Source: Burkholderia cepacia (GTDB taxonomy: Bacteria > Pseudomonadota > Gammaproteobacteria > Burkholderiales > Burkholderiaceae). Taken from it: a stretch of 64,000 bases of DNA. This document shows positions 51,687 to 61,679 of the stretch, piece after piece (the first letter of the stretch is position 1; every line of letters starts with the position of its first letter). The DNA lies in contig NZ_LDWR01000034.1 of NCBI RefSeq assembly GCF_001039005.1, positions 19,335 through 83,334 of the forward strand, given 5' to 3'. The position numbers and the translations under genes are program-made. A model generated the notes under the pieces. That model was not told the origin of the DNA and did no database searches. It worked only from the letters and a program-made list of their open reading frames with translations.

Positions 51687-52706
51687 TTGAAACGAATCGT
51701 CATGATCGGCATCGCACTCGTCCTGCTCGTACTCGCCGCGCTCACCGCGCTTGCGTTGCACGGCCTGTCCGATTTCGAGCTAAAGCGCGCAAACGTGTCG
51801 ACGCTCACGTTCCGCAGCGGCGGCGCCAACCTCGTCGGCACGCTCGCGCTGCCGGCCCATGCACCCGACGCGCCGATCGTGCTGCTGGTCCACGGCGACG
51901 GGCCGCGCACGCGCTTCTCGGACGACGCGATGCTGCCGCTCGTCAACAGCTTGCTCGACGCCGGTATCGGCGTGTTCGCGTGGGACAAACAGGGCACCGG
52001 TCGCAGCAGCGGCGACTGGCTCGCGCAATCCATGCAGGACCGTGCAAACGAAACGATCGCGGCACTGGCACGCGTACGCGCGGCCGCCGGCCCCGCGCAC
52101 GAGGTCGGCCTGCTCGGTTTTTCGCAGGGCGGCTGGGTCATTCCGCGCGTGGCTCATGCGGTGCGGCCCGCATTCTCGGTGATCGTCGGCGGCGCCGTCA
52201 ACTGGCGCCGGCAAGGCACCTACCTGACGCGGCAGCAGCTCGAGGCAACCGGCCTGCAGCCGGATCGAATCGATGCGACACTGGCCGCCGAGCGACGCGA
52301 CAACGACGCAATCTTCGGTCGGGCGGACGTGCCGGCCGATCCGGGCCGGCGCCCTGACATCGAGCCGCGCCGCTTCGGCTTCATCGCGCGCAACTACCTG
52401 GAAGACGCATCGCAGGCGCTCGCGACGATGCAAGGGCCCGTGCTGGCCGTGTGGGGCGCGCTGGACCGCAACGTCGATCCGGTCGACGAGGCGAACACCT
52501 ACGCGCACGCGTTCGCGAACCGGCCCGACCGGCGCGTGGTGATCGTGCCCGATGCGACGCACGCGTTGTTGCGCGCCGGCTGGTTCGACTACCAGCTCGA
52601 GAGCGACTGGCCGAAATGGAAGACGTGGCTGTACATGGCGCTCGGGCGTCATGCATATGCGCCGGGCACGCTCGGCCCGATCGAAGCGTGGATCCGGTCG
52701 CATTGA
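51687..52706 (+). CDS. Alpha/beta hydrolase, membrane-anchored or exported
   Basis: 339 residues from a TTG at 51687, with CAGAGGG upstream; an ATG at 51702 is possible. An N-terminal hydrophobic segment (MIGIALVLLVLAALTALAL) is a signal anchor or signal peptide. The catalytic Ser is in GLLGFSQGGW, the Asp in WGALDRNVDP and the His in PDATHALL. It probably hydrolyses an ester or peptide-like bond in the periplasm. It precedes the ABC exporter by about 100 bases and may share its transcript. Confidence 0.85.
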   Translation: MKRIVMIGIALVLLVLAALTALALHGLSDFELKRANVSTLTFRSGGANLVGTLALPAHAPDAPIVLLVHGDGPRTRFSDDAMLPLVNSLLDAGIGVFAWDKQGTGRSSGDWLAQSMQDRANETIAALARVRAAAGPAHEVGLLGFSQGGWVIPRVAHAVRPAFSVIVGGAVNWRRQGTYLTRQQLEATGLQPDRIDATLAAERRDNDAIFGRADVPADPGRRPDIEPRRFGFIARNYLEDASQALATMQGPVLAVWGALDRNVDPVDEANTYAHAFANRPDRRVVIVPDATHALLRAGWFDYQLESDWPKWKTWLYMALGRHAYAPGTLGPIEAWIRSH

Positions 52707-52804
52707 ACACGCGTGAAGCACGGCAGCGACACGGATCGCGCCGCGCATGAAACAGGCAATACCGGCTGCGCCGTTCGGCGCGGCCGCATCAAGGAGAGGT
52801 TCCA

Positions 52805-54658
52805 ATGTACTCGTGGTTTGAACGGCGCTTGCCGACTTTCCCGCTCGAAGATCCCGTCACGCCGCCGAGGGGATTCTTCTCGTTCGTCTGGGCGTGCACG
52901 AAAGGCGCGCGCAGCTGGATTCTGCTGATCGCGCTGACGTCGGCCGCATTGGCCGCGTACGAAGCGGCGCTGTTCGCGATGATGGGGCGCGTGGTCGACT
53001 GGCTGTCGTCGGCGACGCCGGCCAATTTTGGCGGCCGGCATTTCGGCACGCTTGCCGGTTTCGCGGCGATCCTCACCGGCAGCACGTTGCTGATCGGGCT
53101 TCATACGATGGTCAAGCACCAGGTGCTCGCGATCAACTTCCCGATGCGGCTGCGCTGGCTGTTTCACCGGCTGATGCTCGACCAGAGCCTGTCGTTCTAC
53201 GCGAACGAATTCGCGGGCCGCGTGACGACCAAGATCATGCAGACCGCGCTCGCCGTGCGCGACGCGCTGTTCATGTCGGTCGACGTCGTGATCGGCGTCG
53301 CCGCGTACCTGATCGGCATTCTCGCGCTCGCGGCCAGCTTCGACTGGCGGCTGATGATTCCGCTCGTGCTGTGGGCGCTCGGTTATGGCGCGGCGTGCGC
53401 GTATTTCGTGCCGCGCCTGGGCGCGGTCGGCAGCCGGCAGGCCGATGCGCGCGCGCTGATGACGGGGCGCATCACCGACGCGTACTCGAACATCACGACC
53501 GTCAAGCTGTTCTCGCACACGCGGCGCGAAGCCGACCACGCGCGCCGCGCGATGGAAGCGTTCAAGGCGACCGGCGACGCGCAGATGCGGCTCGTCAGCG
53601 CGTTCGAGATCGTCAACCACCTGTTGTCGACGCTGCTGCTGGTCGGCTCCACCGGCCTCGCGGTCTACCTGTGGATGCACGGCGAAGTAAGCGCGGGTGT
53701 CGTCGCGGCGGTGATCGCGATGGCGCTGCGCCTGTCGAGCTATTCGCACTGGATCATGTGGGAAATGACCGAGCTGTTCGAGAACGTCGGCACGATCCAG
53801 GACGGCATCAACACGCTGACGAAGGTGCACAGCGTGGTCGACGCGCCCGATGCGAAGCCGCTCGCGGTGCAACGCGGCGGGATCGTGTTCGACAACGTGC
53901 AGTTCGCGCACGAAGACAACGACCGCGCGGTGTTCGACGGGCTGAACCTGACGATCCGGCCGGGTGAGCGGATCGGCCTGATCGGCCGCTCGGGCGCCGG
54001 CAAGTCGACGCTCGTGAACCTGCTGCTGCGTTTTTACGACGTGGGCGGCGGCACGATCCGGATTGACGGGCAGGACATCGCGCACGTGACGCAGGACAGC
54101 CTGCGCAGCGCGATCGGCATGGTCACGCAGGATACGTCGCTGCTGCACCGGACGATGCGCGAGAACCTGCTGTACGGGCGCCCCGACGCGACCGAGCGCG
54201 AGATGCACGACGCGGCCGTGCGCGCGGAGGCGTCCGAATTCATCGACCGGCTGCGCGACCGCCACGGGCGCAGCGGCTACGACGTCGAGGTCGGCGAGCG
54301 CGGCGTGAAGCTGTCGGGCGGCCAGCGGCAGCGCGTCGCAATCGCGCGCGTGATGCTCAAGGACGCGCCGATCCTCGTGCTCGACGAAGCGACCAGCGCG
54401 CTCGATTCCGAAGTCGAAGTCGCGATCCAGCGCAGCCTCGACACCCTGATGAGCGGCAAGACGGTGATCGCGATCGCGCACCGGCTGTCGACGATCGCGG
54501 CGATGGACCGCCTGATCGTGCTCGACGAAGGGCGCATCGTCGAGGAAGGCACGCACCAGCAGCTGCTGCAGGCGGGCGGCATCTATGCGGCGCTGTGGGC
54601 GCACCAGAGCGGCGGCTTCCTCGGCGAAACCGCGGATGCGGAGGGCGCGGCGCAGTGA
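52805..54658 (+). CDS. ABC exporter, fused membrane and ATPase domains
   Basis: 617 residues. Six membrane helices lie in the first 330, followed by a nucleotide-binding domain: Walker A GRSGAGKST, signature LSGGQRQR, Walker B ILVLDEATSALD and the switch histidine in IAIAHRLST. It is a homodimeric exporter of the MsbA/MDR type; the cargo is unknown. AAGGAGAGG precedes the ATG. It lies near the TetR gene, which fits an exporter induced by its substrate. Confidence 0.93.
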   Translation: MYSWFERRLPTFPLEDPVTPPRGFFSFVWACTKGARSWILLIALTSAALAAYEAALFAMMGRVVDWLSSATPANFGGRHFGTLAGFAAILTGSTLLIGLHTMVKHQVLAINFPMRLRWLFHRLMLDQSLSFYANEFAGRVTTKIMQTALAVRDALFMSVDVVIGVAAYLIGILALAASFDWRLMIPLVLWALGYGAACAYFVPRLGAVGSRQADARALMTGRITDAYSNITTVKLFSHTRREADHARRAMEAFKATGDAQMRLVSAFEIVNHLLSTLLLVGSTGLAVYLWMHGEVSAGVVAAVIAMALRLSSYSHWIMWEMTELFENVGTIQDGINTLTKVHSVVDAPDAKPLAVQRGGIVFDNVQFAHEDNDRAVFDGLNLTIRPGERIGLIGRSGAGKSTLVNLLLRFYDVGGGTIRIDGQDIAHVTQDSLRSAIGMVTQDTSLLHRTMRENLLYGRPDATEREMHDAAVRAEASEFIDRLRDRHGRSGYDVEVGERGVKLSGGQRQRVAIARVMLKDAPILVLDEATSALDSEVEVAIQRSLDTLMSGKTVIAIAHRLSTIAAMDRLIVLDEGRIVEEGTHQQLLQAGGIYAALWAHQSGGFLGETADAEGAAQ

Positions 54659-54790
54659 CGGGGCGGCATGTCCGGCTATGGCAATATGGCGGCGCATCGA
54701 TCAACGGCGGTTCTGGCCGCGATCGATTTCCCGACGGCCGGACCCCGTCGCCCGGATTCGTATCGACCGACGCAGATCCAAGGAGCCCCA

Positions 54791-55303
54791 ATGACCACGC
54801 GACCGGATATCGCCACTGCGCTGGACGCACCCGATTCGGTGCTCGAAGAAGACGAGCAACGATTCGTGAACCAGATTCGCAAGCACGGCTGGTTCCGCAC
54901 GGAAGTGTTTGCGGAAGCGGACCAACCGGGTTTCTCGTTCACGACCGGGCTCTGGGTCAACCACGGTTTTCCGGAGATCATCGTGTTCTCGATGCCGGCA
55001 CGCATCGCCCATGATGTGCTGTGGAACGTCTACCGGATGGTCGCGGCCGGCGAGCAGCCGCCGGTCGGAGAAGTCACGGCAACCGTCTACGGCAACGCGA
55101 ACGCGCTCCTGATGCCGGTGGCGAAAGCACACTATGAAGCCCACCTCGGCTGGAACCGCTGGTTCTACGGTAACGACGATTTCCCGTGCGTGCAGTTGCT
55201 GTGGCCCGACCGCGACGGGATTTTCCCCGGGCAGCCCGAAGCCGACGACGCGTTGAACGCGGCGCAGCCACGCCTGTTCGGTTCCGGCGACGAGCGCCAC
55301 TGA
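54791..55303 (+). CDS. DUF4262 protein
   Basis: 170 residues, cytoplasmic. The fold features GFSFTTGLWVNHGFPEIIVFS and HYEAHLGWNRWFYGNDDFPCVQLLWPDRDG are characteristic of DUF4262. AAGGAG precedes the ATG. The function of the family is unknown. It stands alone between the exporter and the convergent polyamine cluster. Confidence 0.88.
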   Translation: MTTRPDIATALDAPDSVLEEDEQRFVNQIRKHGWFRTEVFAEADQPGFSFTTGLWVNHGFPEIIVFSMPARIAHDVLWNVYRMVAAGEQPPVGEVTATVYGNANALLMPVAKAHYEAHLGWNRWFYGNDDFPCVQLLWPDRDGIFPGQPEADDALNAAQPRLFGSGDERH

Positions 55304-55341
55304 CGCACCCGCCGGAACCGCGCGGCCAGCGCGGCCCGATA

Positions 55342-56832
55342 CTACAGGCGCAAGATCGTCGATTTCAGCTCGGTGTATTTGTCGAGCGCGTGCAGCGACT
55401 TGTCGCGACCGTTGCCCGACTGCTTGTAGCCGCCGAACGGGAAGTTCAGGTCGTCGCTGCCGTCGCCGTAGCAGTTGACCCACACGGTGCCCGCGCGCAG
55501 CCGCCGCGCGACCTGATGCGCCGTCGCGAGATCGGCCGACCACACGGCCGCGGCCAGCCCGTACTCGGTGTCGTTGGCGATCCGCACGGCCTCGTCGACG
55601 TCGTCGAATACGATCACCGACAACACGGGCCCGAAGATCTCTTCTCGCGCGATCTTCGCATCGGCCTTCACCTCGAACACCGTCGGCTCGACGTAGAACC
55701 CGCCCGTCTCCTCGCGCACGCGCGCACCGCCCGTCACGAGGCGTCCCTCTTCACGCCCGATGCCGATATAGCCCATCACGCGATCGAGCTGCATGCGATC
55801 GACGATCGCGCCCATCGTCACCGACGGATCGAGCGGATGCCCGGGCGCGAAACGCCGCGACGCGTCGACCACCTTCGCGACGAAGGCGTCCTTGATGTCG
55901 CGATGCACGAGCAGGCGCGAGCCGGCCGTGCACACTTCGCCCATGTTGAAGAAGATCGCGTCGGCGGCCGCCTGCGCGGCGCGGTCGAGATCGGGGCAAT
56001 CGGGCAGCACGATGTTCGGTGACTTGCCGCCGAGTTCGAGCCACACGCGTTTCAGGTTCGACTGCGCGGCACACGCCATGATCTGCTGTCCGGTGCGTGT
56101 CGACCCCGTAAACGCGAGGCAGTCGACATCGCGATGCAGCGCCAGCGCCCTGCCCGGCTCCGCGCCGCCCGGCACGACGTTGAACACGCCGGGCGACATG
56201 CCGGCGTCGCGCGCGAGCTGCGCGACGCGGATCGCGGAGAGCGGCGATTTCTCCGACGGCTTCAGCACGACGCTGTTGCCGGCCGCGAGCGCCGCCGCAA
56301 ACTTCCACGCGGCCATCAGCAGCGGAAAATTCCACGGCACGACGGCCGCGACGACGCCGATCGGCTCGCGCGTGACGAGCCCGACGAGATGATGGTCGGC
56401 CGGCACGACCTCGCCGCCGACCTTGTCGATCGCTTCCGCATACCAGTCGACGCAATGCGCGGCGGCCGGCACGTCGATCGCTGTCGTGTCGCCGATCGGC
56501 TTGCCGGTATCGAGCGTCTCGAGCAGCGCGAGTTCGTCGAGATGCTCGCGCATCAGCGCGGCCCAGCGCTGCAGCACGGCCTTGCGGGCGCGCGGATTCA
56601 TGCCGGTCCAGACCTGCGCGTCGAACGCGCGGCGCGCGGCCGCGACCGCTGCGTCGACATCGTCGTCGCCGCAATCGGCCACGTGCGCGAGCACGCGCCC
56701 GTCGATCGGGCTCACGCACGCGAAGGTCGCGCCGGTGTGTGCGTGACGCGCCGCGCCGTCGATGAACGCGCGCCCCTCGATCCGCAGTCCGGCCGCGCCG
56801 GCTTGCCAGTCTTCGAATGTCCGTTGATTCAT
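55342..56832 (-). CDS. Aldehyde dehydrogenase (PuuC/aminobutyraldehyde type)
   Basis: 496 residues, full length. The catalytic Cys301 lies in FNMGEVCTAGSRLL, the general base Glu266 in LELGGKSPN, and Asn168 in VVPWNFPLL. The sequence most resembles gamma-glutamyl-gamma-aminobutyraldehyde dehydrogenases. It would oxidise the aldehyde made by the PuuB-like oxidase of the same cluster with NAD(P). It is the last gene of the minus-strand polyamine cluster. Confidence 0.92.
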   Translation of the reverse strand: MNQRTFEDWQAGAAGLRIEGRAFIDGAARHAHTGATFACVSPIDGRVLAHVADCGDDDVDAAVAAARRAFDAQVWTGMNPRARKAVLQRWAALMREHLDELALLETLDTGKPIGDTTAIDVPAAAHCVDWYAEAIDKVGGEVVPADHHLVGLVTREPIGVVAAVVPWNFPLLMAAWKFAAALAAGNSVVLKPSEKSPLSAIRVAQLARDAGMSPGVFNVVPGGAEPGRALALHRDVDCLAFTGSTRTGQQIMACAAQSNLKRVWLELGGKSPNIVLPDCPDLDRAAQAAADAIFFNMGEVCTAGSRLLVHRDIKDAFVAKVVDASRRFAPGHPLDPSVTMGAIVDRMQLDRVMGYIGIGREEGRLVTGGARVREETGGFYVEPTVFEVKADAKIAREEIFGPVLSVIVFDDVDEAVRIANDTEYGLAAAVWSADLATAHQVARRLRAGTVWVNCYGDGSDDLNFPFGGYKQSGNGRDKSLHALDKYTELKSTILRL

Positions 56833-56857
56833 TTGGATTCCTGTAAAAATCGGAGAA

Positions 56858-58273
56858 TCACGATCCGGTGACCGGATCGATCGGCGTAAAGATGCCCGCG
56901 CGCGCCTCGATCGCCTCGCCCGCGGCGAGACACAGCGCTTCCTGGAAGCGTCCGGCGACGAGTTGCACGCCGGTCGGCACGCCGTCGCGGATGCCGGTCG
57001 GCACCGACAGCCCCGGCAACCCGAGCAGCGCGGTCGCGAGCAGCGGCCCCTGCAGGTCGACGATCCGACGCATCGCGTCGTCGCCGCGCAGGTCGGCGTC
57101 GATCGGGAACGGACGCGCGCACGACACGGGCATCAGCAGCAGCGGATAACGCGCGAAGAACTGCTGCCAGTCGCGCAGCAGCGCGGTGCGCCGCGCGAGG
57201 CCGTTCATGTAGCCGGCGAGATCCAGCGGCGCCGCGAGATTGCGCTGGCTCGCGAACGCGGTGCGGATCGCCGCGTCGCCGTGCTCCATGATCACGTCGC
57301 CGAGCCCGCTGCGCGCTTCGTTGGTCACGAGGTCGACCCACAGCGCGCATGCTTCGGCGATCCGCGGCGGTTCCGCTTCCTCGACGATGCAGCCGGCGTC
57401 CTCGAGCCAGCGCGCGGCCTGCCGGATCCCATCGGTCACCACCGGATCGGACGGCACGCCCGGCAGCGCCGGGCACACGGCCACACGCGCGGGGAACGCG
57501 GCATCGCGCGCGGCCGGGGCAATCGGCATCCACCACGCGTCGCGCGCGTCGCCGGTCGCCATCGCGTCGAGTGCGAGCCGCAAATCGCCGACCGTGCGCG
57601 CGAGCGGCCCCTGCACGGACGCGAGCTGCACCGCGAGCGTGCGGTCCTTCGACTGCGTTGGGTTGTATGCGGGGACGCGCCCGGTGCTCGGCCGCAGCCC
57701 CGCGACGCCGCACGCATAGGCCGGGTAGCGGATCGAGCCGCCCAGGTCGTTGCCGTGCGCGATCGCACCGATGCCGGCGGCCACGGCCGCGGCCGCGCCG
57801 CCGCTGGAGCCGCCCGGCGTCAGCGACGCATCCCACGGATTCGTCGTGCGGCCATGCAGTTCGTTGTCGGTGAACCAGCGATACGAAAACGCTGGCGCAT
57901 TGCTGCGCCCGATCACGATCGCGCCGGCCTTGCGCAGGTTCGCGGTCACCGGGCTGTCCTCCTGCGCGATCAGGTCCGAAAACGCGCGTACGCCGTTGGT
58001 CGTCGCGTGCCCGGCCGTGTCGACGTTGATCTTCACGGTCACCGGCACGCCGTGCAGCGGGCCGACCAGCGCGCCGCGCTCGATCGCCGCGTCGGCATCG
58101 GACGCCGCCTGCAACGCGCTGTCGGCCATCACGTCGACGATCGCGTTGATGACGGGGTTCACCTGTTCAAGCCGCTGCAGGCAGCTGCGCGTGAGTTCCG
58201 TCGCCGACACGTCACGACGCGCGACGCGTGCGGCCATCTCGGCCGCGCTCAGACGCCACAATTCCTGGGTCAT
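56858..58273 (-). CDS. Amidase-signature family hydrolase
   Basis: 471 residues from the ATG at 58273, with GAGGAG upstream. The Ser-cisSer-Lys triad is visible: Lys81 in PVTVKINVD, Ser156/157 in TPGGSSGGA and nucleophile Ser180 in NDLGGSIRYPA. It hydrolyses an amide. In this polyamine setting it could release GABA from an acyl- or glutamyl-conjugate, in place of the PuuD class I amidotransferase-type enzyme; that is inference. It lies 25 bases before the aldehyde dehydrogenase gene. Confidence 0.9.
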   Translation of the reverse strand: MTQELWRLSAAEMAARVARRDVSATELTRSCLQRLEQVNPVINAIVDVMADSALQAASDADAAIERGALVGPLHGVPVTVKINVDTAGHATTNGVRAFSDLIAQEDSPVTANLRKAGAIVIGRSNAPAFSYRWFTDNELHGRTTNPWDASLTPGGSSGGAAAAVAAGIGAIAHGNDLGGSIRYPAYACGVAGLRPSTGRVPAYNPTQSKDRTLAVQLASVQGPLARTVGDLRLALDAMATGDARDAWWMPIAPAARDAAFPARVAVCPALPGVPSDPVVTDGIRQAARWLEDAGCIVEEAEPPRIAEACALWVDLVTNEARSGLGDVIMEHGDAAIRTAFASQRNLAAPLDLAGYMNGLARRTALLRDWQQFFARYPLLLMPVSCARPFPIDADLRGDDAMRRIVDLQGPLLATALLGLPGLSVPTGIRDGVPTGVQLVAGRFQEALCLAAGEAIEARAGIFTPIDPVTGS

Positions 58274-58320
58274 GGTTTGCTCCTCGTTGATCTCGATGAT
58301 TGGATTGACTCGGCCACGCA

Positions 58321-58701
58321 CTACGTGCGCAACGGTCCGGCCTGCGGTGCGTGCGACGCATAGATCTTGCGGCACGTTTCGACGACTTCCCACGTGCCGC
58401 GAAACCCCGGCGGGATCACGAACCGGTCGCCGGCGCGCAGCACGCGCTCGCGGCCGTCCGCATCGCGCACGATCGCGACGCCGCTCAGCATTTCGCAATA
58501 CTCCGACTCGTCGTACTCGATCGTCCAGCGGCCGGGCGTGCATTCCCAGATGCCGCAACTGAACTGCCCGCACGGGCTGATGTAGTGATGCGACAGCGTC
58601 TGCATCGGATTGCCGTCGAGCAGCAGCCCGCTCGGCACGCGGCTTTGCGTGAGCTTCGCCGGCGCCCGCATCAGGTCGACAAGATGCGTGATGTTGGTCA
58701 T
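58321..58701 (-). CDS. Cupin domain protein
   Basis: 126 residues, a single small cupin. IEYDESEYCEMLSGVAIV and RVLRAGDRFVIPPGFRGTWE are the two cupin motifs. Small cupins of this type (DUF861/EutQ-like) are frequent in polyamine oxidation clusters. Their role there is unclear. It lies between the oxidase and the amidase on the same strand. Confidence 0.85.
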   Translation of the reverse strand: MTNITHLVDLMRAPAKLTQSRVPSGLLLDGNPMQTLSHHYISPCGQFSCGIWECTPGRWTIEYDESEYCEMLSGVAIVRDADGRERVLRAGDRFVIPPGFRGTWEVVETCRKIYASHAPQAGPLRT

Positions 58702-58773
58702 GGTTGCCTCCGGGGCATCAGTGGTTCGAAACGTTTCGGTGCCGCGCGGCCGGTGCGACCCGGCCCGCGCGGG

Positions 58774-60066
58774 TCAAAGCAGGTCCATCATCCGGTGCCA
58801 CGTCATCGCGAGCGCCAGCATCGGCGTGCGCAGCGCCCGCCCGCCCGGGAAGTCGCGATGGCGAATCCGGCCGAACAGGTCGAAGCGCGCGGCCTGCGCA
58901 TCGATCGCTTCCGCGATCAGCCGCCCCGCGAGGCCCGTCACGTTGACGCCGTGCCCGGAAAAGCCCTGCGCGAAGTACACGGTCGGTTCGAGCCGGCCGA
59001 AATGCGGCGCGCGATTCATCGTCGCGTCGATCAGCCCGCCCCATGCGTAGTCGATCCGCACATCGGCCAGCTGCGGGAACGTCTTCAGCATGTCGCGCCG
59101 CATCGCGGCCGCGAGGTCGCGCGGCGTGTCCGTCGAGCTGCTCGCCTTGCCGCCCCACAGCAGCCGGCGGTCGGCCGTCAGCCGGAAATAGTCGAGCGCC
59201 GACTTGCTGTCGCAGATCGCCGCATTGGCCGGCAACGTCTCGGCCGCGCGCGCGTCGCCGAGCGGTTCCGTCGCGATCAGGTAGGTAGCCACCGGAATGA
59301 TCTTGCGCGCGAGCGCCGGCGCCAGCCGCCCCAGGTACGCATTGCAGGCCAGCACGACGTAACGCGCGTCGACGTGCCCACGCGCGCACGTGACGCGGTG
59401 ATGCTGCGCCGTTCGATCGAGCGCGAGCGCGGGCGTGTCCTCGTGGATCGTCACGCCGGCGTCGCGCGCCGCCCGCGCGAGACCGAGCGTGTAGTTCAGC
59501 GGATGCAGGTGGCCGCTGCCTTCGTAACGGAGGCCGCCGACGTAACGGTCCGATGCGACGAAGCGCGGCATGTCGGCGCGCTCGACGAATTCGTAGCCGC
59601 GATAGCCGAAACGCTTCGCCGCGGTATCGCGCCACGCGCGCAGCGCATCGAGGTGCCGCGGCTTGTTCGCGGCGGTCAGGTAACCGAAGGTCAGGTCGCA
59701 ATCGATGCTGTAGCGCTCGATCCGCTGCCTGACGATGTCGACCGACTCCAGCCCCATCGCCCACACGCGCCGCACGTCGTCTTCCGACAGGTAGGCCGCG
59801 AACGTATCTACATCGCACGCGTACCCGGCGATCAGCTGGCCGCCGTTGCGGCCGCTCGCGCCCCAGCCGATCCGCGACGCCTCCACAAGCACGACCGAAT
59901 GGCCGCGCTCGGCGAGATCGAGCGCCGCGGACAAGCCGGTGAGCCCGCCGCCGATCACGCAGACATCGGCGGTCACGGCCCCGTCGAGCCGCGGATGGCG
60001 CACCCGGTTGTTGACCGTCGCTGCGTAGTACGACTGAACATGCTGCTGATTTTCGAACTTGAGCAT
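58774..60066 (-). CDS. FAD-dependent amine oxidoreductase (PuuB-like)
   Basis: 430 residues from the ATG at 60066. CVIGGGLTGLSAALDLAERG is the FAD-binding glycine motif, GWGASGRNGGQLI the typical DAO/PuuB follow-up, and GFSGHGVNVTGLAGRLIAEA the C-terminal FAD contact. It oxidises an amine, probably gamma-glutamylputrescine or a related polyamine derivative, to the aldehyde used by the dehydrogenase in this cluster. No glutamylpolyamine synthetase is inside the window. Confidence 0.9.
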   Translation of the reverse strand: MLKFENQQHVQSYYAATVNNRVRHPRLDGAVTADVCVIGGGLTGLSAALDLAERGHSVVLVEASRIGWGASGRNGGQLIAGYACDVDTFAAYLSEDDVRRVWAMGLESVDIVRQRIERYSIDCDLTFGYLTAANKPRHLDALRAWRDTAAKRFGYRGYEFVERADMPRFVASDRYVGGLRYEGSGHLHPLNYTLGLARAARDAGVTIHEDTPALALDRTAQHHRVTCARGHVDARYVVLACNAYLGRLAPALARKIIPVATYLIATEPLGDARAAETLPANAAICDSKSALDYFRLTADRRLLWGGKASSSTDTPRDLAAAMRRDMLKTFPQLADVRIDYAWGGLIDATMNRAPHFGRLEPTVYFAQGFSGHGVNVTGLAGRLIAEAIDAQAARFDLFGRIRHRDFPGGRALRTPMLALAMTWHRMMDLL

Positions 60067-60092
60067 AAGTAAGACTCGCGAACGGCGTCGCG

Positions 60093-61658
60093 TCAGAACG
60101 CGTAGATGAGTTGGGTCGCGAGCAGGTCGTTCGACTTCACATACGACCCGTCGTGACGCAGGAAGACCTTGTTGCTCGCCCAGTCGTGCCGGTATTCGAC
60201 CTTCACCGTCACTTGCTGGGTCGGGTAGAACAGCAGGTCGAACGCGGCGGCCTGCCGCGTCGCGCCCTTGCACTCGAAACCGACGCCGCCGTTCGCCTTC
60301 GACATGGCGAGGCAGTCCGCGTCGATGCCGAAGCCGTTGTTCGGATCCATCCCGTTGCCGTTCAGGCCGATCGACGAACCGCCGCCGCCGTTCTTGCGGT
60401 TCACGAGCAGGTCGTAGCGCAGCGTCGCGCCCATGCGGCCGACCACCGGTGCGTTGAACTTGCGGTGCGCGAGCAGCGACAGCCCGAACCACTGCGCGAG
60501 CCCGCCGTTGAACGCGCCGTGCTGCTGCTGACCGTAGTCGAGCTCGGCGTTGTACTGCGCATCGGCGAGCGTGTAGGTTGCGTCGGCTTCGCCGAAGAAG
60601 AACGCACCGTACGCGCTCGGCGCGTTGCCGCCCACGCCGTAGCGCACGTTACCGGTGGCCGGGTCGATCGCACTGACCAGCGTCTGGCGGCCGATGTTGA
60701 TCGAGCCGCCGACGTCGAGCGCGCTGCCACGCATGTAATCGACGCGCGCGGTGAAGGTCGGCACCTTGTTGCTCGTCGTGATCGGGTCGCCGAGCGCATT
60801 CACGCCGGTCTGCGTGACCGCACCCGCGCTGCGGAACTGCTCGTTGCCGACGAAGAACTTCCACGCCCAGTGCCCGTCCGCGCTCTGGTAGTTGATCCCC
60901 GCGCCGATCGACGAACCCGGATCGGAGAAGTCGTACAGCAGGTTGTGCGTGAGCGTGAGCATCTGGCTCGACTGCTGGTACTCGTAGCCGCCGAAGCCGA
61001 GCACGAGCCCGCCGACGAACGAGGTCGTGCCCGACAGCGGCACCGTGACGACCGCCGTGTTCACGATGTCGAGCCCGCTCGCGCCGCTGCCCGTCATCAT
61101 CGACAGGCCCGCGCCGCGGTTCGGCATCAGCGTGATTTCCGCGGACGGCGCGGTCGGGCCGACGCCGAACGTCTTCTTGATATCGAGGAACACGTCGCCG
61201 AACGTGCTGTTGTAATACGTGTACGCGTTCTCATGGTTCGCGAACTGGAACGACGACGTGCCGACGCCGCGGTTGACCACGTAGGTCGGATCGAGGTAGC
61301 CGGTCACCGACAGCCCCGCGATCGGGCCCGTGCGCGCGGCGTCGGTCAGCGAATCGACCTTCAGTTGCTGGTTCGCGACCTGCTGCCGGATCTCCGACAC
61401 GTCGTCGTTGGACAGCACGGCCGGCGCCTGCCCGTAGCCGGGCGCGGACGGTTCGGCCCCCGTCGCGCCGGCAGCGACGTTCGATGTAGCCGGCGCGGCC
61501 GGCGATTTCGCGGCGAGTTGCGCTTGCATCGCGCTCATCTGCCGCTGCAGCACCGCGAGTTGCTGTTGCAGCGCCCTGATCTGGTCAGCGCTCGAATTGG
61601 CGGCGGCCAACCCCGGCAGCGCACCGGCAATCAGCGCGCAGAGGATCTTCTTTTTCAT
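60093..61658 (-). CDS. DUF3138-like outer-membrane beta-barrel protein
   Basis: 521 residues. A signal peptide (MKKKILCALIAGALPGLAAA) is followed by a short coiled coil (SADQIRALQQQLAVLQRQMS) and a beta-barrel with Tyr/Gly-rich strands ending LLATQLIYAF with terminal Phe. The layout matches the Burkholderia DUF3138/DcaP-like trimeric porins, whose N-terminal coiled coil lies in the periplasm. Its place between the permease and oxidase genes suggests uptake of the polyamine substrate. The DUF number is from memory of the N-terminus. Confidence 0.82.
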   Translation of the reverse strand: MKKKILCALIAGALPGLAAANSSADQIRALQQQLAVLQRQMSAMQAQLAAKSPAAPATSNVAAGATGAEPSAPGYGQAPAVLSNDDVSEIRQQVANQQLKVDSLTDAARTGPIAGLSVTGYLDPTYVVNRGVGTSSFQFANHENAYTYYNSTFGDVFLDIKKTFGVGPTAPSAEITLMPNRGAGLSMMTGSGASGLDIVNTAVVTVPLSGTTSFVGGLVLGFGGYEYQQSSQMLTLTHNLLYDFSDPGSSIGAGINYQSADGHWAWKFFVGNEQFRSAGAVTQTGVNALGDPITTSNKVPTFTARVDYMRGSALDVGGSINIGRQTLVSAIDPATGNVRYGVGGNAPSAYGAFFFGEADATYTLADAQYNAELDYGQQQHGAFNGGLAQWFGLSLLAHRKFNAPVVGRMGATLRYDLLVNRKNGGGGSSIGLNGNGMDPNNGFGIDADCLAMSKANGGVGFECKGATRQAAAFDLLFYPTQQVTVKVEYRHDWASNKVFLRHDGSYVKSNDLLATQLIYAF

Positions 61659-61679
61659 GAAACGTCTCCTTGTCGTTCG